From assembly GCA_019744895.1 (NCBI GenBank), contig JAIETV010000001.1:30011-94010 (forward strand): DNA of 64,000 nucleotides, given 5' to 3'. The notes under the pieces are model-generated. The model was not told where the DNA came from. It did not search any database and was given only the letters and a program-made list of their open reading frames with translations. The position numbers and the translations under genes are program-made. This DNA comes from Candidatus Babeliaceae bacterium. GTDB lineage: Bacteria > Babelota > Babeliae > Babelales > Babelaceae. Positions within the stretch are counted from its first letter, which is position 1. Each line of letters opens with the position of its first letter. Shown here in pieces: positions 32,945-41,082 of the stretch.

Positions 32945-33292
32945 TTATCTAGATTCTATTCTAAGCTGATTATAGTTTTGATAAATGTTTATATTATTCC
33001 AGTCAGAACAATCTGGACTATTACCGGGTCTTCCCATCTGAGCAAACTGTCCTCTTAAATTGGTATTTTTGTCTATGACTTCAACTTTAACATTACCAAA
33101 ACAGCGATTGTAATCACCTATTTGGAAAAACTCACCAGGTTTTACTTCACCAGTTGTATAGCCACCTGATGTCGTCATAAGTGTTACAACTACGTTGCTA
33201 TCGGTATTATTTTGGCCGCGTGCATACCAAGCCTGTGCGTCTGTTGCACTTAACAGCGTAGCAATGCTGAGAATTAGTAATTGTTTTTTCAT
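32945..33292 (-). CDS. Small exported beta-rich protein (paralog of 48342 and 48749 genes)
   Basis: 115-aa protein with signal peptide MKKQLLILSIATLLSATDAQA. The mature protein begins WYARGQNNTDSNVVVTLMT and has GEVKPGEFFQIGDYNRCFGNVKVEV and a terminal DCSDWNNINIYQNY. The same plan (aromatic start, G.I.PG..f...G.C...i.v, late C.D.) recurs in the genes at 48342 and 48749, so these are one exported family of this organism. Two Cys could form a disulfide. AAGGAG 8 nt before ATG 33292. Confidence 0.75.
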   Translation of the reverse strand: MKKQLLILSIATLLSATDAQAWYARGQNNTDSNVVVTLMTTSGGYTTGEVKPGEFFQIGDYNRCFGNVKVEVIDKNTNLRGQFAQMGRPGNSPDCSDWNNINIYQNYNQLRIESR

Positions 33293-33774
33293 AAAAGACA
33301 CTCCTTAAAATGTGTTTTTGTTATTCATGGCACGTACGTATGCCACTTACTATTCTGAATATATCAATAAATTTTTCAATTTGTCAATATTTAATTGTAT
33401 ATTAGATAATATATAATTAAAATCTAACTCTCAATAAGCTTTATTGACTAACTTGCTGGCGCTTATGATAAGTAAATGGATAAAAACTTGATGAAAAATT
33501 TATTTTATTCATTGAGAAGGAGTAATATTTTAGTATTTTAGAGAATCTAAATTATCAAAGAGATCGAAAAAGTTGTACAACCTAATTGTGTATCAGGGTA
33601 AGGAAAAGCAGCAGATTTCAGTTATACACTATTACAACAGAGCCTCTTAGCGGTAAAAAACATGGAATTTTTAAAGTTACTGAATATTGGTCGCGCGCTT
33701 TTTTCTGGTTGAGAAATAAAGCCGCTTCTGATACATTAAAAATACCCAAAAATATACCTTGTAACGAGATCGCT
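33293..33774. other. A+T-rich region upstream of dnaA, possible origin
   Basis: About 480 bp with no convincing gene. Very A+T-rich around 33360-33430. Three 7-of-9 matches to the DnaA box (TTATTCATG at 33321, TTATTCATT near 33506, and TTATCCATT on the opposite strand near 33476) are present but none is perfect. A strong GAAGGAG at 33516-33522 is not followed by a usable in-frame start. It holds the dnaA promoter; an origin is only a possibility. Confidence 0.4.
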
Positions 33775-35211
33775 GTGGTTAACCAGATTTGGCAGGAATT
33801 TTTAAAGATCGCTCGCGAAGAGGCCGGAAGTCCCGTAGTGGAAACATGGTTTAAGGCCGTTTCATGCCTTTCGTGGGATCATGCGCAAAAGATCATCTAT
33901 TTAAAAGCGCCGAACCAGTTTGTGAAAGATTGGATCGTAAAAAATTACCATGCCCTTTTGCATGTTCATTTGGCCAGGTTATTGAACGAGCACGACGTGC
34001 ATATTCATTTTGTAGACCGGCTTGATAACAACAATGAAAAAAGCGATGAAGTAAAGCCGCATATTATTCCTGCCAAGGTTATCCCCGGAATGCAGCCTGT
34101 TTCAATGGCAATGGCAGCTGGACATTCAAGACACTCTTTAGTTAAAAACTCTTCTGGCTCAGTAACCCGTGCTGTAAGTGGTCAAGGGCGACCAGGGCTT
34201 AACGAAAGTCATACTTTTGATACCTTTGTTGTTGGACCTAGTAACTCATTGGCGTATGCGGCAGCTATGGCTGTGGCTGAAAAGCCCGGGACTCTTTATA
34301 ACCCGTTTTTTATGTACGGGCCTTCTGGGTTAGGTAAAACACATCTTTTACATGCTCTAGGTCATGCCATTAAAACAGAACATAAAAAAGCTGTTATTGT
34401 ATATCAAACTGCAGATAGGTTTGTACAGGAGTTTATACATGCTATCCGCTTTAATAAAACACATATATTTGAAACAAAATACAAGCATATCGATGTTCTT
34501 TTAATGGACGATATACAGTTTATTTCTCATAAAGAACAGACACAAGAAGCATTTTTTCATATCTTTAATACCCTGCATCAGGCAAAAAAACAGATTGTGT
34601 GCACCAGCGATGCACTGCCAGCAGATATTGTGGGCCTTGCCGCACGCATGCGTTCACGTCTAGAATGGGGCTTAGTGGCTGATATCTCTATGCCAACACT
34701 CGAAACTAAGATAGCAATTGTTAAAAAGAAAGCAGAACTTCACCATGAATCGATTTCAGATGATATCGCAGAACAAATAGCCCGCTCAGTAACCTCAAGT
34801 ATCCGTGAGCTTGAAGGTGCACTTATACGTGTTCTTGCCTGTGCATCATTAACGCGTCAGGCTATTACACAAGAACTTGTGTATAATGTACTTTTTAAAA
34901 ATAGTAGCCACCAAGCGCGTCAGCAGATCGATTTACCTAAAGTGGTACGTTCGGTAATGAATTATTTTAATGTAACGCTTGCAGAACTTCGCTCAGAAAG
35001 GCGTGATAAACAGATTTCACATGCGCGCCATATGGCTTTTTATCTCATGAAAAAATATACCGATAAATCACTCAAAGAAATAGGCGCTTTTCTTGCTCGT
35101 AAGGACCATTCTACGGTATTACATGCTTTTGAAAAAATTAATTTTAATCGTCAAAATGATACACAACTTCAGCATATTTTACATGAACTCGAGCAAACAA
35201 TAGAAAATTAA
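33775..35211 (+). CDS. dnaA: Chromosomal replication initiator DnaA
   Basis: Initiates chromosome replication. Domain I (NQIWQEFLKIAREEAGSPVVETWF) starts right after GTG 33775, which is the preferred start (product 478 aa, normal size); the frame is open to 33586, but those 63 residues are not DnaA-like. Domain III: Walker A PSGLGKTHLLHALG, Walker B VLLMDDIQF, sensor TSDALP. Domain IV: DNA-binding motif ARKDHSTVLHAFEKI (DHSTV) near the end. GAG lies 6-7 nt before the GTG. Convergent with the kinase-like gene 11 nt downstream. Confidence 0.96.
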   Translation: MVNQIWQEFLKIAREEAGSPVVETWFKAVSCLSWDHAQKIIYLKAPNQFVKDWIVKNYHALLHVHLARLLNEHDVHIHFVDRLDNNNEKSDEVKPHIIPAKVIPGMQPVSMAMAAGHSRHSLVKNSSGSVTRAVSGQGRPGLNESHTFDTFVVGPSNSLAYAAAMAVAEKPGTLYNPFFMYGPSGLGKTHLLHALGHAIKTEHKKAVIVYQTADRFVQEFIHAIRFNKTHIFETKYKHIDVLLMDDIQFISHKEQTQEAFFHIFNTLHQAKKQIVCTSDALPADIVGLAARMRSRLEWGLVADISMPTLETKIAIVKKKAELHHESISDDIAEQIARSVTSSIRELEGALIRVLACASLTRQAITQELVYNVLFKNSSHQARQQIDLPKVVRSVMNYFNVTLAELRSERRDKQISHARHMAFYLMKKYTDKSLKEIGAFLARKDHSTVLHAFEKINFNRQNDTQLQHILHELEQTIEN

Positions 35212-35222
35212 TTTCTGGTATT

Positions 35223-36284
35223 TTACAACGTATAAGGTAAGACAGGAGATTGAGGATTAGTTTGCAACTCAATGCGAGCCTGTTTGTCATAGGTAAGTTT
35301 TTTGCCCATAAACTTAAACAAAAGCCGCGAATAATACGTAAAAAAATCATTGATTTTAAAATCATCTTTTATTCCGATAAGCGTTGGAAAGTGTTCTGTG
35401 TCGATGATAATAATTTTTTTAGAGTCCTTTTCTACTATAAAATTATTAATGTGCGGGTCGATGCAAATTCCTAAAAATTGTGCAATAGAAATGGCAACTT
35501 CACGGTCGTTTTGTCTTAAAATACTAAAGCTATAATCTGTTTCAATAGCATCACAAATAAGAGCATACATGGCTGGCAGCCGCATGAAATGCGGCTTGGT
35601 ACCAATGTTTTTGCCGATTATATCTATCGTTTGAGAATTTTTTGGGCGCCAGAACCATTTACGTGGAGTGTCTATAAGGTTGTTCCAATAACGGTTAGAA
35701 CTTATTTTTAAATTGATTTTATTGCGATTAGGTATTCGTGTGAATCCGGCAAGATATCTGTTCATGCCACCACCCATTATAAAAAATGCGCATTCTTCTA
35801 TGCCACGGTTAAAAGGCTTAACAAAATTATCAGGTGATTCCATAAACAGCTTTACCACAAAGGGATATTTTTTATGGCGGAGTATAATAAGGCCGGTATG
35901 CTTGAGGTAGTTATAATCAGTTTGTTTTAGAATAATAAATTTTTCTAGTTTCTTGATTTTTTTGTTAGTGTTCATAAGTTGCGCCACGGTAGCTTCTAAA
36001 TCAGTAATAATATCGTTTGAATCAAACTTTTTTTCAGGGTCATGGCGAGATGGTATATATTCAGGTAACTGATTCTGCACAAAATAATCTTCGTTGTAAA
36101 TAGTAAAAATTGCCGGTTCCAGATGAGAGTTTCTCAGTTTAAATTGCTTTGTTGGCCTGTCTGACCAACAGGTAGTTATTTCAGGCAGGAGTTCATTGCC
36201 CGGCCGATGTACGCTGCGTCTGCATGCACAAAGAGTTAGAATAATAATTACAAAAAATATGTTAAAAAAGTAATGCAAGCGCAT
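35223..36284 (-). CDS. Exported or lipoprotein kinase-like protein
   Basis: 353-aa protein with signal peptide MRLHYFFNIFFVIIILTLCA followed by Cys, a possible lipobox (LCAC). Near the C-terminus GICIDPHINNFIVEKDSKK then IIIIDTEHF resembles the catalytic and metal loops of kinase-like phosphotransferases (H-x-N-N, then D-x-E), although the catalytic Asp position appears as Asn/Pro. Upstream FVVKLFMES could hold the ATP Lys. A divergent, perhaps inactive, exported kinase fold related in plan to the 28846-30234 protein. Tail faces dnaA. Confidence 0.55.
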   Translation of the reverse strand: MRLHYFFNIFFVIIILTLCACRRSVHRPGNELLPEITTCWSDRPTKQFKLRNSHLEPAIFTIYNEDYFVQNQLPEYIPSRHDPEKKFDSNDIITDLEATVAQLMNTNKKIKKLEKFIILKQTDYNYLKHTGLIILRHKKYPFVVKLFMESPDNFVKPFNRGIEECAFFIMGGGMNRYLAGFTRIPNRNKINLKISSNRYWNNLIDTPRKWFWRPKNSQTIDIIGKNIGTKPHFMRLPAMYALICDAIETDYSFSILRQNDREVAISIAQFLGICIDPHINNFIVEKDSKKIIIIDTEHFPTLIGIKDDFKINDFFTYYSRLLFKFMGKKLTYDKQARIELQTNPQSPVLPYTL

Positions 36285-36515
36285 AGACGTTTTTATGAAA
36301 GGGTTATAAAACTCTGTTCAATTAAAATAGCACAGAGGATCTTACTATAGCAAGTTACTCTAAAAAAAACTATTATGCCTATTGAATCGATGTTATCAAA
36401 AAAATATCCGCAGATAGTTTGTTTTTTAAAGCCCGTTGATATAAATTTGATTTTTCTTTTTATTCGTTGTTAAACTACAAAGTGAGATGTGTAAACCCCT
36501 TTTATAAGGATTTCC

Positions 36516-37043
36516 ATGAAGAACACACTAAATTTGTCCCGTAATTCTGAAGTTTTATTGACACTAAGCGCTCTTCCTGAGAAAATATTGCGACTTCATG
36601 GAACGGATAATACTTCAGAATTCGTTTTATATGAACTCTGTCAGGAACATTGTTTTAATTTGCCAAAGGCTGCGTTTTTTGTCGATAATCCCGATTTTAA
36701 TTGTTTTAAAGGAGTTGCGGGTTTTAATAAAGAAGAGCATCCTGAAAATTTTTCCTTATGGGATGATCCGGAAAGTTTTACCCATTTTATGTCTCAAAAC
36801 TCTTTTAATAAGCAGGTTCGTTCAATTAACCAATGCACCAAACAAAATACCCAAGAAGAGAAAGAGAAATTATTTACAGATATCGCGCATCAACTTGATG
36901 TCAGAGATTTAGGGTTTCATCGCTTTCCATTACGGCATGGAAATCATGGATTTATACTCTACGACAAGCATGAATCAGACATGGCAGATCTTGATATTTT
37001 TAGTCGCGGCGCATGCCTTTTAGGATTTTGTCCGGTTTTCTAA
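36516..37043 (+). CDS. Hypothetical cytoplasmic protein
   Basis: 175-aa protein without signal peptide or membrane segment. Sequence is well composed, with segments such as EKILRLHGTDNTSEFVLYEL, HCFNLPKAAFFVDNPDFNCF and HRFPLRHGNHGFILYDKH; three Cys and several His. No family recognised. AAGGA 8 nt before the ATG supports the start. Followed 45 nt later by the EamA transporter gene, possibly one operon. Confidence 0.62.
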   Translation: MKNTLNLSRNSEVLLTLSALPEKILRLHGTDNTSEFVLYELCQEHCFNLPKAAFFVDNPDFNCFKGVAGFNKEEHPENFSLWDDPESFTHFMSQNSFNKQVRSINQCTKQNTQEEKEKLFTDIAHQLDVRDLGFHRFPLRHGNHGFILYDKHESDMADLDIFSRGACLLGFCPVF

Positions 37044-37088
37044 TATACTTACATCTTACACTACCTATTTTTTTCATGAGGACCTACG

Positions 37089-38000
37089 TTGCTTGATATT
37101 CTTCTTGCTTATATCTTTCTTGCTGCGGGTATTGTAAGCAATAAATATATTCTTGCAAGCATTTCTGCTGAGTTTTTTGTTGCCTTGCGTATGCTGATTT
37201 CAGGAAGTTTCTTGATGATGTATAATCTGCATCAAACTGAGCGATTAAGTTACCGTCAAGTAAAAAATAACCATCTTAAGCTTCTTTTGATTGCTGCATG
37301 CACAACATTAATTCCCTCACTTTTGAAAGCATGGTCATTAAAGCACATGCTTGCAAGTAAGCAATCACTGTTAGGAAGCATAGACCCTTTTGTGACTGCT
37401 CTTATGGTCTATGTTCTTTTTAGTGAAAAAATAACACGTTCAAAAATGCTGGGCATGGTCATAGGTTTTATAGGGGTAGTTGTAATAATTCTTTCTAAAG
37501 GCTCTCATGAACCCGGCTATGAATTGCTTTTTCGTATTTCATTACCTGAACTGGCAATAATCTGCGCCGTCATTATAAGCCGCTATGGTTGGATTCTGGT
37601 ACAAACCTTACTACGCAATAAGCACTATACGCCTGTGCAGATTAATGGTCTTGTACAGGTTATAGCCGGTTTTTTGGCATTATGTCTTGCAACTTATAAT
37701 AATCAACTCAAACTTTATGCGATAACCTCATACAGCAATTTTATTATGGCTTTTTTATGCACGATCATTGGCGGAAATATCATAGGATACACTCTTTACT
37801 CGTATAGTCTTAAGCACCACTCGGCAACGTTTGTTTCACTAGCCGGTTTTTTGATACCCCTTTTAGTTGCATTCTTTGCGTATATCTTTTTGGGCGAAAA
37901 TATTTCATGGTCGCTTTTAGTGGGTGGATTGATTATCTTTATGGGCCTTTCAATTTTCTATATCGGCGAAAAAATGCCTAAATTCTTTAAAAAGTCTTGA
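37089..38000 (+). CDS. EamA/DMT-superfamily transporter
   Basis: 303-aa integral membrane protein with ten hydrophobic segments in two similar halves, the EamA plan: first half opens LDILLAYIFLAAGIVSNKYIL and the second PELAIICAVIISRYGWIL. Conserved elements include SAEFFVALRMLISG, SIDPFVTALMVYVLFSEKI and the C-terminal PLLVAFFAYIFLGENISW. Transports metabolites (amino acids, nucleotides or drugs); substrate unknown. TTG start at 37089 is supported by GAGGA 6 nt upstream. Confidence 0.9.
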   Translation: MLDILLAYIFLAAGIVSNKYILASISAEFFVALRMLISGSFLMMYNLHQTERLSYRQVKNNHLKLLLIAACTTLIPSLLKAWSLKHMLASKQSLLGSIDPFVTALMVYVLFSEKITRSKMLGMVIGFIGVVVIILSKGSHEPGYELLFRISLPELAIICAVIISRYGWILVQTLLRNKHYTPVQINGLVQVIAGFLALCLATYNNQLKLYAITSYSNFIMAFLCTIIGGNIIGYTLYSYSLKHHSATFVSLAGFLIPLLVAFFAYIFLGENISWSLLVGGLIIFMGLSIFYIGEKMPKFFKKS

Positions 38001-38072
38001 TTTTCTAATATATAATACAATAAAATTAAGTAAAATAGATAGGTTAAGTAATTAAAAAACTGAGTTTACCTA

Positions 38073-38231
38073 GTGAAATTAGAAAAAAGAAATAAAAAAA
38101 ATATATCTAAAAGAGCTCAAAACAGTAAAAAAGATGTTAATCGCGTGAATGAACTTGAAAATAAGAATAAAAATAAGCCATTAAACACGGGTAATCATAT
38201 TGAGCAAAAGTGGTTTCCAAGAAGTAAGTAA
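38073..38231 (+). CDS. Small Lys/Asn-rich hypothetical protein
   Basis: 52-aa frame beginning GTG at 38073 with very high Lys/Asn content (VKLEKRNKKNISKRAQNSKK...EQKWFPRSK). Possible Shine-Dalgarno GAG 8 nt upstream. Could be a small basic nucleic-acid-associated protein or a chance A-rich frame. It nearly fills the 243-bp gap between the EamA gene and the convergent pgk gene. Confidence 0.3.
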   Translation: MKLEKRNKKNISKRAQNSKKDVNRVNELENKNKNKPLNTGNHIEQKWFPRSK

Positions 38232-38243
38232 TTATTACTCTCT

Positions 38244-39287
38244 TTAATTTTCGATAATCTCCAGCCCTGGTAAAAGCTGGCCGCTTAAATAAAGTAGTGT
38301 AGAACCCCCACCGGTTGAGAGGTAGATATTCTTACTTTCAATCCTCCAGAGCTTTGCAGCAAGGGATGTTTCACCACCTGCAATTATCACTTTTGCCTGC
38401 ACTTGCGTAAAAAGCTCAAAAAGTTTCTGCGTGTACTGCGTAGTTTCCGATTCTTCTAACATCCCCATCAAACCGTTATACACAATAGTACTCATACGCG
38501 TAATAACTGGTTTCCAAGCTGCAAAAGTTAGGGGACCTATGCTTATTTTTTTATCTTTGTGCATGAGATAATCAGTAGGTTTAAGAACATCAATTCCGGC
38601 CTGCTGTGCATCACGCATAAAACCTTCAGCTTCTGGTAATTCGCTCAATCCCGGGCATAGAGCAATGTGGGTAACTTTTCCAAAAAAATTATACAGATGT
38701 TCTAACTTTTCTCTCCCTTTGCCACCACCCACTATAACCATGTACGGCTTTGTTGCATGATCTTTTATCGACACTAAGTGAGCCAGTTCGTCATTCACCG
38801 CAAACCCAATAGATCTATACTCTACGTCAAAAAGTTGCGCAGTAGTTATAATCGAAGTTTCTTTTCGTGCAAGAACACCAAAACCATCTTCTATAAAAAA
38901 ATGGGCATCGTGTGATATTTTTTTTGCAAATTCTATGCTATGCCATTCTTCTTGTGGATAAAATCTCAAGTTTTCTAATAAAATAACATCAACATCATGT
39001 AAAAGTGCTTTTTTTAGATTCTCTAGATTACTCCAGATGCAGAAAAAACCGGCTTGTATAAAAAAATCGGTAAGTTGCTCTGTTGAATAGTTCGGATTAT
39101 AACTACCTGGCTTGCCTACATGCGTTGCAAGTGTTAAACGTGCGCCACGTTCTTTTAGATAATAAAGTGTTGGTAATAATCGCTGAAATTTCAAGCTTTT
39201 AGTAAAAAGTGTCGATTTTAGATCAGTATTTAAATCGGCACGCAAAAAGACTCGTTTTCCTGCCAAATTCCACGAAAGCATACGCAT
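38244..39287 (-). CDS. pgk: Divergent phosphoglycerate kinase
   Basis: Glycolytic 1,3-bisphosphoglycerate/ADP phosphotransferase. 347 aa, about 40 shorter than usual. PGK landmarks: FLRADLN, LLENLRFYPQE, FGVLARKETS, VGGGKGREKLE, YNGLMGMLE and LSTGGGSTLLYLSG. Ungapped from FLRADLN, Lys33 occupies the position of the essential Arg38 of yeast PGK, and GRP after the His is GKP (THVGKPGS). The ADGG...A region is replaced by CPGLSELPEAEGF. Activity may be reduced or changed. ATG overlaps the LolC/E stop (TAATG) with GGAG upstream. Confidence 0.85.
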   Translation of the reverse strand: MRMLSWNLAGKRVFLRADLNTDLKSTLFTKSLKFQRLLPTLYYLKERGARLTLATHVGKPGSYNPNYSTEQLTDFFIQAGFFCIWSNLENLKKALLHDVDVILLENLRFYPQEEWHSIEFAKKISHDAHFFIEDGFGVLARKETSIITTAQLFDVEYRSIGFAVNDELAHLVSIKDHATKPYMVIVGGGKGREKLEHLYNFFGKVTHIALCPGLSELPEAEGFMRDAQQAGIDVLKPTDYLMHKDKKISIGPLTFAAWKPVITRMSTIVYNGLMGMLEESETTQYTQKLFELFTQVQAKVIIAGGETSLAAKLWRIESKNIYLSTGGGSTLLYLSGQLLPGLEIIEN

Positions 39288-40516
39288 TATTCTGCTCCAA
39301 ATTTTAAAAGATATGCGACAGAAAACACATGAATTCTGCGCGAAGGGATATACGATGCCACAAAACCAAGAAGCATCATAGTGCAAAAAACAGCCAAAAT
39401 AATCGGGATATCCAATGCCGCGGGTATATGATCAACATAATACGCATCAGGAAGTTTAATTATAGGATAATTTTTAAGTAGCCAACTGCCAGCTGCTGCA
39501 AGGGTAATACCAGTGGTTGTAGCTGCAATGGTGATTAAAAGTCCTATGAACATAAAAACCATACTAATATCTCGATCAAGCATACCCATGGTTTTTAGAA
39601 TAACTATTTCCATTTTCTTTTGCGTGATATACATAAAAATAAGTGCCATACAGTTCATGGCAGCGATTAAACTGCAGAGCGCTAAAATAATAAATGCCGC
39701 GTATTTTTCAAGCGAAAGTGCTGCAACCAGTGCCGGATAAAGATCTTTCCATGTATAAATTTCAAGACTATTAAAACGAGCCTGAAGTTTTCTTGCACAG
39801 CTTTCGATATCAATTTCTGAATTACATTTTAAGGTTAATTGTGAAACATCACTTTGTCTAAAAAGTTTTTTAAAGAATTCTAGGTTGCAAAATACTACTG
39901 CAGTATCAAACTCATCGATGCCTGTTTTAAAAGTCCCACCAACTGAAGCTGCAGTTTGCTCAAGCGTTATTTTGCGCTTTTGCGGCTCTTCGGGAATATA
40001 AAGAGCCGTTACGGGATCTTTTGGCAAAATATGTAATAATTTTGCTGCTGTAACGCCTATCAGGAGATTATTACCTGCTATCTGTTCTAATTGATTACTA
40101 CTATTTGTCAACGTTGAAAAAAGCGTGCTCACTTTTTTTTCACACACGGGTTCAATACCGATGCAAACACATAATGGCGAAAAGGTTTCGTGATTATCAG
40201 ATTTTAATAATATGTTACTGATAGCCTGAGGTGCCGAAGCTATAATTTCATATGCAAACTCTTTTTCTATCACTGTTGCAAGTCGTTGATAATCCAATGC
40301 CCCCGTCGGGCTTTTTATGATAATATCAGCGTGAATACCTTGTAGTTTTTTAGCCGTCTCTTTTTGAAAGCCATTCATAACAGCTACTACAAGCGTTAGT
40401 GCAAAGGTGCTGATGGTAAGGGCAATAAAACAGAGCTTAACCATAAATGATATATTTTTTTGTCCCGATCCGTGAGTAATTTGAGCAAACGCTAAGCGTA
40501 TAACAATATCGATCAT
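39287..40516 (-). CDS. LolC/LolE-type lipoprotein-releasing permease (FtsX-like)
   Basis: 409-aa inner-membrane subunit of the lipoprotein-releasing ABC exporter. Four transmembrane segments: one after the N-terminal amphipathic region (MVKLCFIALTISTFALTLVV, with NISFMVKL..GF.KE typical of LolC/E), then a ~200-residue periplasmic domain, then three C-terminal segments (IILALCSLIAAMNCMALI; ISMVFMFIGLLITIAATTTG; IPIILAVFCTMMLLGFVAS) ending IPSRRI..., as in FtsX-domain permeases. Implies an outer membrane. Partner LolD ATPase is not in the window. Overlaps pgk by one base. Confidence 0.9.
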   Translation of the reverse strand: MIDIVIRLAFAQITHGSGQKNISFMVKLCFIALTISTFALTLVVAVMNGFQKETAKKLQGIHADIIIKSPTGALDYQRLATVIEKEFAYEIIASAPQAISNILLKSDNHETFSPLCVCIGIEPVCEKKVSTLFSTLTNSSNQLEQIAGNNLLIGVTAAKLLHILPKDPVTALYIPEEPQKRKITLEQTAASVGGTFKTGIDEFDTAVVFCNLEFFKKLFRQSDVSQLTLKCNSEIDIESCARKLQARFNSLEIYTWKDLYPALVAALSLEKYAAFIILALCSLIAAMNCMALIFMYITQKKMEIVILKTMGMLDRDISMVFMFIGLLITIAATTTGITLAAAGSWLLKNYPIIKLPDAYYVDHIPAALDIPIILAVFCTMMLLGFVASYIPSRRIHVFSVAYLLKFGAE

Positions 40517-40614
40517 AGGCTATCTTTCTTACAAATTTTGTATTCTTTCTTGTGCAAGTATAGCTTCTTTTTTTAGATTAAGGGAGAGTTTAAGTACCTA
40601 AAGGCGTTACCTCC

Positions 40615-41082
40615 ATGAACAAAGAAAAAAAAATAATTATTGCGACAGATCATCGCGGCTTTGTATTAAAAGAATATCTGAAAACAAAATCGATTTTTTG
40701 TTATGAGACACATACATTTTTTGTTGAATGGGTTGATGTGGGTGCGTTTACCCCTGAGCGCTCAGATTATCCAGAATTCGCTCATCGAGCTCTTAATGCA
40801 ATGCATGAAAAAGAAACGGACGGTGCTATCTTACTCTGCGGTAGTGGTAATGGCATGGCAATTGCTGCAAATAGATATACAAGAATATTTGCATGTGTGG
40901 CATGGAGCGCTCAGGTTGCCCAGCAGGCAAAAGAAGATGACAATTGTAATGTGCTTGTTATTCCTGCAGACTACGTAACGCAAAAGGAGATTATGAAAAT
41001 AATCTCCTTTTGGTTGCTTGCTGAATTTAAAGGTGGTCGTTATGCTGAGCGACTTGCATTCATAGATGATTTAAGCCAATAA
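40615..41082 (+). CDS. rpiB: Ribose-5-phosphate isomerase B
   Basis: Interconverts ribulose 5-phosphate and ribose 5-phosphate in the pentose phosphate pathway. 155 aa. Motifs: ATDHRGFVLKEYL (usual form SDHAG..LK), DVGAFTPERSDYPEFAHRA and GAILLCGSGNGMAIAANR, including the catalytic Cys and the anion-hole Gly loop; TDG before it is typical. Shorter C-terminus (RYAERLAFIDDL). The 3' end overlaps the convergent AAA gene by 12 nt. Confidence 0.93.
   Translation: MNKEKKIIIATDHRGFVLKEYLKTKSIFCYETHTFFVEWVDVGAFTPERSDYPEFAHRALNAMHEKETDGAILLCGSGNGMAIAANRYTRIFACVAWSAQVAQQAKEDDNCNVLVIPADYVTQKEIMKIISFWLLAEFKGGRYAERLAFIDDLSQ

Noticed and set aside
33586..33774. N-terminal extension of DnaA from a TTG directly after a stop
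   Set aside because: The 63 residues are not DnaA-like and GTG 33775 gives the canonical N-terminus.
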